Below, in pieces: positions 47,146 through 59,115 of a stretch of DNA of 64,000 bases. The notes beneath the pieces were generated by a model that was not told the origin of the DNA, made no database searches, and saw nothing but the letters and a program-made list of their open reading frames with translations. Where the stretch lies: assembly GCF_964340395.1 (NCBI RefSeq), contig NC_135560.1, positions 5,228,498 to 5,292,497 on the forward strand. The letters are read 5' to 3'. How positions within the stretch are numbered: position 1 is the first letter of the stretch; each line of letters opens with the position of its first letter. Origin of the DNA: Glandiceps talaboti (lineage: Eukaryota > Hemichordata > Enteropneusta > Spengelidae). The translations under genes and the position numbers were made by a program.

Positions 47146-48925
47146 AATATGATTGTTTATATTTTCAATTTGATGATACTAACAATACACACACACATAT
47201 CAATATAACATGGACTGCTGACAACAAGAGACTATGTTAACTTTATAGAACTAAGAATTACATATGTACCATAAAACACAAACACATACACACACAACTA
47301 CATAATGAAGCCCACACTTGTGTATAGATCAATTCTTACTTATTGGGTTTACAATTCTTGTACACATTGTAATATAGATGTATTCAGATTCTAATAAACA
47401 ATACATTTAACTATTCTACGACAAAGTGTTATGGTTTATATTGTACTCTGTACTTCCTTTTAAGGCACCCCAAATTACTTTTCTGTTTTCTAGTTTCCAA
47501 CTAATCAATATCTTGGTAGAATGTATTGTTTATTGCTGAAATTTTGGATCTTTAATGAAATGAAAATGCTGGGTTCATTGTATCCTGATGTTAAAGCTGC
47601 CCTAACTGCAAATAGAATGTGTTTTTTTTTTCAAAATGCTTTTGTTAGGTACGACTTGTTCGTAATATCGTACACCCAGAATAGTACTGAATTACCTATG
47701 GGTAAACATAGTTTTTGTACCTGTCTACACAATAAATCAAATCAAATTGATTTTTGGGTCTACACCCAAAAATTAGCACCCTCAACGGCAATCACGATTT
47801 CAACCTGTTTCTGTACTGCTTATGGATAATATCGACCCTAGATTAACATGTATAATGTCTGATCATTGATATTTTAACAATTTTCAGTGAATAAATTGTG
47901 GTTGTCTGATCGAAAATTGATACTCCAGTTATAACTAGTACAGTAGTAAACATGGTGACATTCAAAACCTAGCTTTTGCTCAAGATTCAAACTTGCCGCT
48001 ATACTACCTACAGATCAGATAGTATTGACCACTAATTAATAGATACAAGGTCTTTTTATAAGTAATTGACTAATTTTTAATGAATGTATCTTTGGTTACT
48101 TGATGAAACAAAAAATGTCCCAGTTGCAGCTAGTGTAGGTTTGATACATGTTGTGATGAAACATAGGAATATGGTCACCTAAGATACAAACACTAGATTT
48201 TCACACTTGTGTAAGGACACAGACACACACCCAAATTATGGACACTGCTATTTAATATTTAATTATCTTTACTCATCTTTAAAATCAAATACAGTACACA
48301 TGGTTTACTAACATCACAAAAACATCTAGATTCACAGCAATATGACACGTCCTTCAATATCTTGACTGGTACTCTATCTACCACACGAGGGCGCTAAACA
48401 GGGCTGAGCAGTCTACACAACAATATGTTTCAGTCTATGTGAAGGCTGCAGAGTACTACAACCATATGTCATACAGTGAAGATTGTTGATCCACAAAATT
48501 AGTAAAAAAAAAAGAATATGTGATACCGTATTTCATTGTTAATATTCAGTTAAGTGTTCCCTCTAAGGTTTTTTTTCCCAATACACAATTACATATATAT
48601 ACAAGGTATGAAAATGCCCCTTGTCCATTCCCCATAAATATTTACCAAAATTGAGTCTGGGAGGTTGCATAAAAAGGATTTGCCTTGTACATCGAGAAAA
48701 TAAATGTTATACCTTTTACAAAAGTCTTCCATAAATTCTCTTCACCATATTATCTAGCAATTCATCTTTTTAATAAAAATTAACTAATTTTGGTCCTTCC
48801 AACTATACAAAACATCATCACTTTCTATGCATTACAGCTAAACCTAACACTCTACAGATAAAGAGAAGGATATTTGTCTGAAAATGTGAAAGTTTTTTCT
48901 CGTAAGGCCAAATAAAAAAAAAGTG

Positions 48926-49223
48926 TGTTTCCGTTAACCCAACTGACCCTAGTTTAAGCCTCCGACCTTAAACATTTTTTTTAAACATTTAAGAGAAGAA
49001 ATTCGTTGTCTTCCTGACCTTCGTGCGTATCTGTTTTCTTTCCCCAGTGATGTCTGGTACATATTTCATCAAACTATCACAGAAGGGGTGACCAACATTT
49101 TGTTTGTTTTTACTTTTCAAAAAATACTTTTCAAAATAAAAACAATTAAAAATATAAAAGATAAAATAAAATACACTACTTTCTGAAGCCATGTTATCAG
49201 AAACACAATAATTTTTTTTCACC
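48926..49223. repeat. Dispersed 300-bp repeat, related to 57955-58285
   Basis: Shares 'tacatatttcatcaaact' with 'tcacagaaggggt', 'cattttgtttgtttt', 'aaaagataaaataaaat' and 'gccatgttat' in the same order. Non-coding and AT-rich; class unknown. Confidence 0.7.
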
Positions 49224-49533
49224 TAAGGTTACTAATCCAAAGTCAAGTAAAGTCATGAATATAGAAATCTGATAAAATTGACCATATTCTGTAAACTTAA
49301 TAATCATTCGTTCTTCACCAAATAGAAAGCCTGGAATATTTGTATTGTACCCATTAATAAATACCACCATACACCTACAGTTTGCTGGATTGCCATTCTG
49401 GCAGTTTTCATAAAATACAAAAATCACTTAGTGAAATAGCAAATTGTTAACTCCATGTGTGTTTTGTTGACAGTCCTACAAGATACCTTATAGTGAACTG
49501 ACACACTGTAGAGTTGTAATAAGGGTCCCTAAC

Positions 49534-49817
49534 TCACTGGTACCACATATATGCTTTCTTAGCAGCTCTACGTGCCACCTTATATGGCATATATTTCATG
49601 AAAAAGAATCTCACAGAATCCTCCCCTTCTGAGAATATTTGCATTTCATGTTGGACTTCCCTTGGTTTTCGGTAACAAGTATACTTAGGGTAATAAGGCA
49701 CCTTAAGGTCTGTAATAACTTCCTTGACGTCATCATCATCAGCTGGTTTACGGATATGTAGTGGTGATTTCACCTCCTCATAGGATTCTTTAGGCAGTTC
49801 TCCTCTAGATGTATCCA
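49534..49817 (-). CDS. Arrestin last exon: C-terminal tail
   Basis: 94 codons plus two bases. Acidic and basic, with 'KPADDDDVKEV', 'PYYPKYTCYRKPR' and a basic end 'VARRAAKKAYMWYQ'. No PPxY. The frame continues exactly from the previous exon through a split GTG Val codon. Confidence 0.8.
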
Positions 49818-52800
49818 CTGTAGATAGAGAAAGAAAAGAATTGTTAATTGTAGTTGAGAAACTTCAAACATCCATACCAGAATGACATCACAGGTCAACT
49901 GAATGACATCACAGGTCAAGTATGCCAGGACTGAATGTTTCTTTTGCCTTCTGTCAATCACTCACTCTCATTGTCAAACAATCTGATTAAAATCTGATGT
50001 GGTGAAAGCGGCTAAATGCTTTATGTACCTCTATTTCCATCGTTTTGTGTCATTTGTTTTGATCACTGCCTTTATGAATATATCTTTGGTTACTTGATCC
50101 AAAAAATGTCCCAGTTGCAGATAGTGTAGGTTTAAGTATGCTACAGTAGGTAGAAAACCACAGGTTTCCTTTAATATGCAGCAAACATTACCCTGATGAA
50201 ATGTATAAACTCAGTTTGAACTATATCTCACACATTCCATGACACTATGTCCTTACCTGGTATTCCTGTGATACATTCCATGACACTATGTCCTTACCTG
50301 GTATTCCAGTGATACGTTCCATGACACTATGTCCTTACCTGGTATTCCAGTGATACATTCCATGACACTATGTCCTTACCTGGTATTCCAGTGATACATT
50401 CCATGACACTATGTCCTTACCTGGTATTCCAGTGATACATTCCATGACACTATGTCCTTACCTGGTATTCCAGTGATACATTCCATGACACTATGTCCTT
50501 ACCTGGTATTCCGGTGATACATTCCATGACACTATGTCCTTACCTGGTATTCCGGTGATACATTCCATGACACTATGTCCTTACCTGGTATTCCAGTGAT
50601 ACATTCCATGACACTATGTCCTTACCTGGTATTCCTGTGATACATTCCATGACACTATGTCCTTACCTGGTATTCCTGTGATACATTCCATGACACTATG
50701 TCCTTACCTGGTATTCCTGTGATACATTCCATGACACTATGTCCTTACCTGGTATTCCGGTGATACATTCCATGACACTATGTCCTTACCTGGTATTCCT
50801 GTGATACATTCATGGCTATAGAGGGATACTTCTGTACGAGCAGCTGGTTTCCATGTGTACACTTCATCACATGGTATATTACCAATAAGGACTGGTACTA
50901 CCACTTTTATGATAGTTTTGGCCAAATTTGCAACTTTCACAGTAAACTGTAACATGACAAAAACAAAAACAAATTTAACTCTGTAATTATCGATATCGAT
51001 GACCTTTCCAATAGTGCAACTTTTGTTTGTGACCTTTTTACCTATTTCTGAGAGAAAATGTGAAGTTTAAATTCAAATGGATCTGCATCTGTAATCATTG
51101 CAACCGAGTTTCAATTTCTGCTGTATTTAGCTCCCCTAACTTACCTCTAATTGATACCTGATATCAATATTATCAAAACCTTCAAGTCCTGTAGGGGGTA
51201 GTGGTGGTATTTCTATGTCACCTTCAATTCTCCTGGTGACCTCTGCTTCAAGGCCAGGACCTTTGACCTTGGCCAATTCAATAGTTTCTTCTCTAAGACA
51301 CAACTTTTTGGACGAATCTCGTCTCTGACCGTAACAGGATGCTATCTACAAATAACAAAGTATTACATTTATGATTTGAATTTAAATTTAAGGTTGAGAT
51401 ACAGGTTTTGCCAGGTTATACATTCTAGGTTCTAAAGTTTATAAGATATAGTACTGATAGAGTTGAACTTTTGTTCAAAACACAAACTTGAAAATTTTAC
51501 CTGAAATATTTGACTGCCCACTTCAGTTTTGTCAACAGATTCAGTACATGTGAAGCTTATGGACATGTGAGCCTACTATGGGGTGATGGGTTCCTGGAAG
51601 TTTATATCACCCTTCGTCTCTGTTCAATCATAGACCCTTTGTTGGTGGTGGAGGTTCTATGGTTCAATGATAGTTTAAGTGCTTATCAGACAGTTTTAGA
51701 CATGGTGACTTCGATGATCTTGCAGTATACATTTTGGGGGACTTCCAATGTTTACACTATCTTGATCACAGGGTGATTAGATTTGCACAACAGAGGCACT
51801 GCCATCACCCACTTGTATAATCTACCACATCGAACTATAATAGTTTTAGTTTGTAATTTCCTTGACCTAAGTTTCCAGAGTAGTAGTACATAAAATGTTG
51901 TACCTGTACTAGAAAAGCTTTCATCTTCTTCACCCTATGACGACTATGATTTATGATATATGTTTTATAATGAATCACTTCTCCTGGTACATAGCCACTT
52001 CTATCAGTTTGAACTTTGACCTGGATAGTTTTTAATGTGATACATCCTTGGGCCACTTCAACTTCAAGACTTGAACCAACAGGATTCTGAAAATAAACGG
52101 ACGAGAGAAAAAACATCTAATTATTTCAGTTAATTTCAGTGATGTCTTTGACTGCCCCATTTTTTTCAAGCAAGACTTACAATACAATAAAAGGATTTGA
52201 TTTTCACATTTGACCTTGTCCTAGGAGGTCAAGGTCAAATCTAAGGACTGGCAACTGAAGGATATTGAAATGGGTTAAGACACTTGAATTGAGTCTATAT
52301 ATAATAGTTAAAGTTGAGATGCACTTTTGTCAGCTTGTGTTTTCTACTTTGCCATAGAATGCAATTCAGGGAGGTCTGCACTATAAAGGGTTCGTTCTTA
52401 ACTGCTCTCAGATTTGAGCAAGGGTATACATTTCATGCTAAAACTTAAACCATAGTTTTTATCACAGTGATTAAAGTTCTCCTATACAATTACATTGTTA
52501 TACATTGTATAAATAATTCTAACCATATTTTTTTATGTGTCTGTTAGGTAGTATTATGAAACTAACGTATAAGTAATGTATCTAAGCCAAAATTGTATGA
52601 CCTTGTCAGAATATACAAGATGTTACGTTTTTGTATTATTAGAAATGCTCTCCTTTTTATCGTAAAGTGTGGGTGTAACGACACTTTTAGGTTGCAGGTC
52701 TTCACAAAGCCTTCCTATCATACATACGATTACCAATGACGTTCCCCCCCCCCCCCACTCAATTCCATGAGAATTCATGTAGCCTTACTGAGGCTGGGTC

Positions 52801-54836
52801 AAAATGCCATACTCCAGTTAGCAACTTGCTGTTATATTTAAAAGAAGCATCACATGAAGGGTGCTCCGGGTTAAGGAAAATGGAAGTGCCAACAGAAGGA
52901 CAGTACGTGTAAAAAAATTCACATAAAATGAACTTTAAGAGATTCTAAATTTCAGATCATTGATAGCAAAGAGAGCAAATCCATTTTAATTAAGCCAGAA
53001 TTCCATAATCTTTGACTGTCAAACATTGAAACAGGACAATTTTCAATGTATGCCACAGTACTCCTGGATTCTTGCCTTCACATCCAACAACTGCAAACTT
53101 TTGCTTCCAAACAGCGCCCCCAGTGGCCAAACAATAAAATAGTTTCTTTTTTTCAATAACTCGAATATTTGGGTCCTAGAATGACACTAAACAAATACCT
53201 TACCCTGATACCAAGCCTTTCATTTAAATTAACTGGAACACCTCTGAGTGAGAATCCACGAATTTGAAAATGTTCATCTTTCCAAGTTCTATCCATTCGT
53301 GCTTCAATGTAGTACCGCACATAGCCATATTGACCCTCATAGGATGCAGGTAAGGGTTTCTCCGGTATTTGGAATTTGAATGGGAAGAGGTATCTTCCAG
53401 TGCTCACTGATGGTGGCAAACCATCCTTGGTTACTGGTCTTTCATTCCCTGATGATTCAAATCAGTAGTCAATATTACTAAGTATTTGTCATCTTGGCGG
53501 GAAAAACAGGAAATGGAAAGAAGTACCACAACTGTTCTATAACTGTCACTCCTATATCCAATTTCTGAGACGATGGACAATAACATGTAACTAGTTTGTA
53601 CAATTGTGTACATCATCAAACATTTATAGTAATTCATACCTTTCATTTGATGGTCATGGATGAAATAACTGTACTGACAAAGTTTATGAATGAAAAAAAA
53701 ATTGACATGCAAAAATTCAACACAGTAAACTAAACGAAAATTAATGACCAAGAAACCATGTACATCGAAGAACAAGTATCAAAGACTTACCCTGAATGAA
53801 CTGAGAGAATACCAACTGAGATAATATTATCAACCTGTATGATGTACAAAGAATGCATAACCATGCATTGTAATTTGTAGCTATACCAGATCTGTGGAAC
53901 CCACATGCAAAAAATAGAGTACCTTGTTATAACATAACCATAATACAGTCCAATAATTTTGATGGTGTTACGTGTAATGCATAGAAAGATGAAAGATAGA
54001 TAGATAACAGACCCATTCAAATTTTGTTATCGGTCAGAGACAGACAGACAGTTTTCCTAGGGATCTCTCATATAATCACATAAGACCAGGTAGAGAGTGT
54101 AAAGTAAAGACATGCATCTGTCCAAGTGGTCATTTCATATTTCACATACACTCAACAAGATATTATGCTAGGGGATGTCTAATAATTATCCTATAAACTC
54201 AGGAAGATACGGCACATATGATCACATTTACACAAAGATATTGATAGATATTATGTATAAGCAATGTTAAAGGAATAAATTTCCTTTTTTGCTAAGAATA
54301 TAAAAAGATTAATTGCATGAATTAGCCCATAGGAAACAATACTTTCTTCAGGGTCAGAGGTCAAGGGTTAGATTGCATTGCATAATTTATATACTTCAGG
54401 GTCAAAGATCAGCAGTTAAGCTTACACACATGGTACAGTTTACTATGACATGATTACAATGCAGCTATATATATACCTGCAGATTTCATGTAACATCTAT
54501 ATTAGTACAGATATAGGCATAATATATTTACATGCTAAGAGGTTACAGCTGGTCCATTTCATTATTTCCAGTGTCTGTTTCATTACAAACTGTGGTGGTT
54601 TGAGATCACAACTTTCTATTCGTAACTAAATGGTATATTATAGCAGAAGAGCAGATATCACTTGACAATTTTTATAATAGGCCAACAACATCTAACAACA
54701 TGTTTGTGTCTCTTGAATTACTACATCAAATAATCAAACTGAGTATACCATTTCAATATGATAATCAACAAGGAAGTTCTCATTATGGAAAGCAACCCGC
54801 TTGTGGGTTTTAGGATTTTTTTTATTGATCATTAAA

Positions 54837-54888
<52 letters not shown>

Positions 54889-57800
54889 ATTTGACTGACT
54901 GACTGACTGACTGACTGACTGACTGACTGACTGACTGACTGACTGACTGATTGATTGATTGATTGATTAATCAAAGATAATACTGTATGTAATGAGATCA
55001 GTCTGTGGGGATTAGGGTCAGAAACATGTAAATTGTACTACAACTGTTCAGTTTTATAAATGTTATATATAGGTAGTATGATGTCATTGAATGCTAAATA
55101 CCAATGGTACCATTGTAGATTGAATCTAATAAATGAACTCTCAATAAATGCTAAGGCTAAATCAATTAAATACATTGTTTACTGTCCTTAAATATCTCTA
55201 TAACCTACCAGGCACACAGGGGAAAAAACATACACAGAAAAAACAAAATGCTAGCATGTCATGTAAAATTCACTTCCTGTTGATTCTTTTTCTGATTGTA
55301 TCTAAATCTACTACACTGGTGAAATGTCAATGTCAAAGTTCAAAGTTAGAAATATGTGTAGTTGTTCTGACGATATTTAAATGGTCTTTAAATTTACAAT
55401 AATATAAAACACTGCCTTCAGCAGATATTTTGAGCAAAACAAAATTTGTTTGTTTCTTCTAAATCTACTGACAAACCTACCTGCATGTGAATGGCAAACA
55501 ACGAATTTAATTGATGGCGTCAAATACTGCGATAGGAAAGTGTATTTTGTATTGATTCAGATTCTAGGCAAAGTATGAATGACACTTTATGAAACATTAG
55601 TGAGTTGACAACGCAAACGACTTAACAATCAATGAAAAATATGCATAGTTGGGTGGAGGTTAGGTGACTATGGTGTGTTGTGTTGTGTGTTGTGTGGTGC
55701 ATTGTGGGGATGGACAAGGGGTGTGCATTGGGTAGGGTTTAATGATCGCTCCAAAGTCTAGAGAATTAGTACATGCAGATTTATGATAATGGTACTTGGA
55801 AAATAAGGCACTTTAGCATTAAGCCCTATTAAGCGGTGACGGATCACTTCATCCAATTTCAACTCGTCCAATTTTAACTCTTCTCATTCAACTCACTCCA
55901 ATTTCAACTCGCCATGTTGTCAACTCGCCTCAATTTCAACTCGCCCCAATTTAAGTGCGGATTTGTGAGCTGATTGTATGTGTTTTATTTTTCATTATGT
56001 TCGGATCAAAAGTCTGGGTTTTTTTTCTTTCCAAAATGATGGAGGGATAAACCAAATTGGAAGTCAATATAATGGACACACAATGTTTTTACATTTACCA
56101 TCTTATAAACGCAATCGTGACCACATCACAATATTCTTAATTCCACTTCCAGGAATTGTCAGTGACTAAGGTAATCATACCAAACTTTGTACTTTATTGC
56201 AAATTACTTTACTAATACGACTATACATGATTTTGAAAGAGTGGGAAGAGTTTACAATGGGATTAGTTGAAAATGGGGCGAGTTGAAACAGGACGAGTTA
56301 AAATTGGAACAATGTGAATTGTAATCCTATGAAGCCATGCCTATTACTGTATTTAGAACTATTAGAATATGGTCCTAAATACTGTCAATAATATGGACTG
56401 GATCGGTAATATTATCTGACAGTGTGATCATAAGTGGAGAGAGAGTTTATATTCAGATCTGACTGTTGCTCATACCCATCTTTACAAAATAAATAATGAA
56501 CATCTGGTTCACTACAGGTCATTTCACTGATGAGTTCAAACTTGTCAAGAAAAACAAAGCAGATATGAATAATTTGAATACCAAACACTCATACTATTAT
56601 GCAAATTTACAATGAGTAACATCATTGGGGAGAACCCCCAGAGGGTATCTGTGATCAGTATTGGCAGGGGTGTGTCATCCGTGCCTTTAAACCCTGCATA
56701 CTGCCCTCTATGTTGACTGTATGATAACTTCAGACATACCTGTTATTGATGACATAGTTCTATGTACAAACCATGTGTCATGTCCAACATAGCCTGTCAT
56801 TTCATGTCGAAATAATGTCTTGTAAGCTTCATGGACTACTTTCCTATAGTGTCTGCTCACATATTCTCTCCACTTCACACAGGCTTCACCAGTAAACTTG
56901 ATATAAAACCCTATAAAAAAACAAAAACTGATTTAAGATGTTTTAACGTGATTGCCATGGTTGTAAATTAACCATGGTAAGACAGGGAAGAGAGCCTCAA
57001 AGGCTCATATAATCCCTAGTAGTGTTCATGTACTGGTCTAGTCTAATTTTAAAGTCCACAACAGTTTGGCTTGGATGATGTGCTTTGGTAAATTGTTCCA
57101 TTGAGATATGATGTGCTGAGAGATGAAATATTTCCTAATATCCATATCTGGCTGTAGATTGTTTAAGTTTTAGTGAGTGTCCTCTTGTCCTGTTGGTTTG
57201 GTGAAGCTTGAATAAGAGTCCCTGGTCACTTTTGTCAAATATGACTTTGTTTGCCTGATTGACATTCATGTCTGTTAGTAGTCATATTATGGCCATTCAT
57301 AATCTTAGCTTTAGTGTTCTTTTGGGAACCTCCATTACAGAGAGACCATCAGGTAAAAAATTTGTACCGTGGTACCATAATTTTGGAGGGTTAAAATAGC
57401 CTGGTCACCTGTGAAATGCGAGTGGATTTTTACCAAACATCTACCCCTGACTTGATCACTTTTACTTTTATCTCTGATTCAACAACACTCACAGCCAAGA
57501 ACACAAGAATTTATTAGAGTCTTAAAAGAGACAAAACTACACTATACAAATATTTACTACAGCATGGTACTAATAGGAACCAGTCAATGGAAATATGAAG
57601 TACTATACTTGGTTGCCACAACTTTTTTTCCCCATAATTTTTGTTATTATTTTTTTTATCTTTCACATGTTATTGTAGTCCCTAAAGTCTGTCTGATCAC
57701 CTTGTGTCCATGCTCTATTAGCATCCCATATGACTTTAATACTCATTCTCAATTGTTTACATACAGACATCAAGCTAGTGTACATATGATACCACCAATA

Positions 57801-59115
57801 ACTAGCAGAGAGGTATATATTCAGCTAATCAGAATAAATTGTAAGTTTTGGAGTATTTTTTTAATGGGTATAACTTGTAAAGAGATAAATGTTATAGCTA
57901 TAAGGACTTTAATCACAATGCATTTATTAAAATCCTTGAGTGAGGCCAATAAAAAAAATTACATGTTTCCGACAACCCAACCAACCTAAGTTTAAGCCAC
58001 CAACCATAATATTTTTTAAAAACATTTAAAATAAAAAGATAAGAATTATCCTTTAGTCTTCTTGACCTTCTTACATGTCTGTTTTTTCCCCCAGCGATGA
58101 TGTCTGTACATATTTCATCAAACTCTCACAGAAGGGGTATTCTGACCGACATTTTGTTTGTTTTGGGGTCAAAGCAATATTTTTCAAAAATAAACACAAT
58201 AAAAGATAAAATAAAATGAAATAAATTCCTGACCTAACCCTATTTTCTGAGGCCATGTTATTGGAAACAGATTTTTTTTTTTTTGCCTGGTTAACCAGTA
58301 GTGAATGGTAGTGTATAAAATAGTGTAACTCAATCTACTCTCTCCCTTCCTTCCAATGCTAAGTTACAAATCATTGCTAATGTGTAAACATGAACCTAAA
58401 CACATTATATAGTCTTTAGGAGTCACTTGCTGGCTGGGCCTAATACAGGAAACTTATCATTTAGGCCTATCTGGAAAGCAACTCATCTTTAGAGACGGCA
58501 GGAGATATGATTGTTATAGTGTATTTCACTTTTCTTGTCATTATCCTGACTGTATTTGATATTAATTCAAAGTATCTTGTGAGTATTGAGTCTACCATTC
58601 ATCCATTCATTCACTCACTCACTCACTCACTCACTCACTCTACTCACTCTACTCAGTCACTCACTCTACTCCCTCCCTCCCTCCCTCCCTCACTCACTCA
58701 CTCCCTCCCCATCCCTCCCTCACTCACTCAAATAACAAAATTATGAAAAATGATTAAAATGATGACAATCAAAATCATCAATAACCATCATAATAATAAT
58801 AATAATAATAATCATCTACATTATTATCATCATCATCATCATCATCATCTTCATCATCATCATCATCGTCATCGTCGTCATCATCATCATCATCATTTTA
58901 AAAATGCAGCCACTATACCAATGCATAAAATTTCCTATGAATCGTGTGTGTAACGGTGTTGTTTCTAAGTATAGCCATAAACTATGTTGTACGGATTTAC
59001 CTCGTATGGAGGTTGCGGGGTCGACTTCGACGTGCAGCCAACCCGATAACGTTTCGCCAGATGCATACACCTCTTTATCGTTGTCGAATTCTATGCGAAA
59101 CAATTTCACTTTCAT
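49534..59115 (-). CDS. Alpha-arrestin (arrestin-domain-containing protein), complete
   Basis: Exons in transcript order: 59001-59115, 56740-56910, 53204-53448, 51904-52086, 51145-51345, 50790-50946, 49534-49817. Sum 1356 nt, 451 residues, all GT-AG with compatible phases. It starts 'MKVKLFRIEFDNDKEVYASG', the first strands of the arrestin N domain. 'GEACVKW', 'PLPASYEGQYGYVRYYIEAR' (residues about 140-160) and 'IPPLPPTGLEGFDNIDIRY' match ARRDC N- and C-domain landmarks. 'DRSGYVPGE' begins the C domain. ARRDC proteins are cytosolic adaptors that bring NEDD4-family ubiquitin ligases to membrane cargo through PPxY motifs. No PPxY is seen here; the C-terminal exon has 'PKESYEEV' and 'VPYYPKY' instead. 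The family is sure; the vertebrate orthologue is not. The gene starts 311 bp from Cactin on the other strand. Confidence 0.88.
49983..50065. mobile_element. Half copy of the foldback MITE at 35411
   Basis: Matches one arm of 35411-35624 from 'ctgattaaaatctgatgtgg' to 'gtcatttgttttgat'. It lies in the last arrestin intron. Confidence 0.65.
50226..50810 (-). repeat. 41-bp minisatellite that amplifies an arrestin exon end plus donor, 14 copies
   Basis: Exact 41-bp spacing: 'gacactatgt' or its variant starts at 50241 and then every 41 bp to 50774. On the gene's strand each unit reads '(g)aatgtatcac(a/c/t)ggaa' + 'taccag|gtaaggacatag' + 'tgtcat'. The genuine exon ends at 50790 and the other 13 copies lie downstream in the intron. 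The junction block 'ccttacctggtattcc' (plus strand) is identical in all copies, and variation is confined to two or three positions outside it. Confidence 0.95.
50790..50946 (-). CDS. Arrestin exon 6: end of C domain
   Basis: Reads 'FTVKVANLAKTIIKVVVPVL', then 'IGNIPCDEV', the last strands of the arrestin C domain ('P..IGNIP'). The 3' end lies in the minisatellite. Phases 0 in, 1 out. Using the first donor is assumed; later donors would shift the frame or meet a stop. Confidence 0.85.
51145..51345 (-). CDS. Arrestin exon 5: C domain
   Basis: 67 codons in phase 0/0, starting 'IASCYGQRRDSSKKLC' and holding 'IPPLPPTGLEGFDNIDIRYQ', a typical C-domain landmark of alpha-arrestins. Confidence 0.9.
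51720..51860. repeat. Dispersed 300-bp repeat, inverted partial copy
   Basis: Inverted match to part of 39620-39920: 'gacttccaatgtttacacta' + 'tcttgatcacagggtgatta' is the complement of its centre. Confidence 0.65.
51904..52086 (-). CDS. Arrestin exon 4: start of C domain
   Basis: 61 codons in phase 0/0. 'IKVQVKVQTDRSGYVPGEV'-like strand block (the exon reads 'TIQVKVQTDRSGYVPGEVIH') is the opening of the second arrestin fold. Confidence 0.9.
53204..53448 (-). CDS. Arrestin exon 3: end of N domain
   Basis: Includes 'GRYLFPFKFQIPEKPLPASY' and 'EGQYGYVRYYIEARMDRTW', the most conserved alpha-arrestin segment. Phases 1 in, 0 out. Confidence 0.94.
54834..54968. repeat. (GATT)n followed by (GACT)n and (GATT)n
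   Basis: About 12 GATT units, about 14 GACT units and about 5 GATT units in an arrestin intron, suggesting a point mutation that spread through the array. Confidence 0.95.
55853..56320. mobile_element. Foldback element with internal tandem motif
   Basis: The left arm repeats 'caatttcaactcgcc'/'ccaattttaactc' five or six times (55853-55955). The right arm has complements ('gggcgagttgaaac', 'ggacgagttaaaattgg') at 56275-56310. The centre is unique. It lies in an arrestin intron. Confidence 0.7.
56740..56910 (-). CDS. Arrestin exon 2: N domain
   Basis: 56 full codons with split codons at both ends (phases 1 in, 1 out). Begins 'GFYIKFTGEACVKWREY', the alpha-arrestin '..GEA.V.W' strand, and ends 'DTWFVHRTMSSIT'. 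Confidence 0.88.
56955..57300 (-). mobile_element. 3' end of a non-LTR retrotransposon (decayed)
   Basis: On the minus strand, 'LLFKLHQTNRTRGHSLKL' and, after a frameshift, 'FISQHIISQWNNLPKHIIQA' match the C-terminus of non-LTR reverse-transcriptase proteins. It is broken by frameshifts and lies in an arrestin intron. Confidence 0.7.
57955..58285. repeat. Dispersed 300-bp repeat, related to 48926-49223
   Basis: Same orientation and order of shared blocks as 48926-49223. It lies in the first arrestin intron. Confidence 0.7.
58600..58735. repeat. (CACT)n and (CCCT)n tract
   Basis: Mixed CACT, CCCT and TCAC tetranucleotides in the first arrestin intron. Confidence 0.92.
58797..58896. repeat. 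(AAT)n and (CAT)n trinucleotide tract
   Basis: AAT units followed by CAT/CGT units, ending about 100 bp from exon 1 of the arrestin gene. It causes a His-rich frame on the plus strand and a Met-rich frame on the minus strand, both artefacts. Confidence 0.93.
59001..59115 (-). CDS. Arrestin exon 1: start codon and first strands
   Basis: Starts with ATG at 59113-59115. 'FRIEFDNDKEVYASGETLSG' is the canonical alpha-arrestin opening. Donor 'gtaaat'. Confidence 0.92.

Larger units (their letters stand above)
42364..49533. other. Interval between convergent furin and arrestin genes
   Basis: Contains both 3' UTRs (ends unknown), repeats at 43570-43860, 44345-44640, 46796-47145 and 48926-49223, a poly-A run (46941-46967) and a local near-duplicate at 43910-44035 ('cgcatgca...tatactatgcg' twice). 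No convincing coding exon was seen. Confidence 0.65.

Noticed and set aside
47010-47240. Small open frame at the end of a MITE
   Set aside because: It overlaps the inverted repeat at 46796-47145 and has no family resemblance.
57564-57989. 141-codon open frame in arrestin intron 1
   Set aside because: AT-rich, no recognised domain, and it runs into a dispersed repeat at its 3' end.
58750-58953. His-rich small protein
   Set aside because: Translation of an AAT/CAT trinucleotide tract next to the first arrestin exon.
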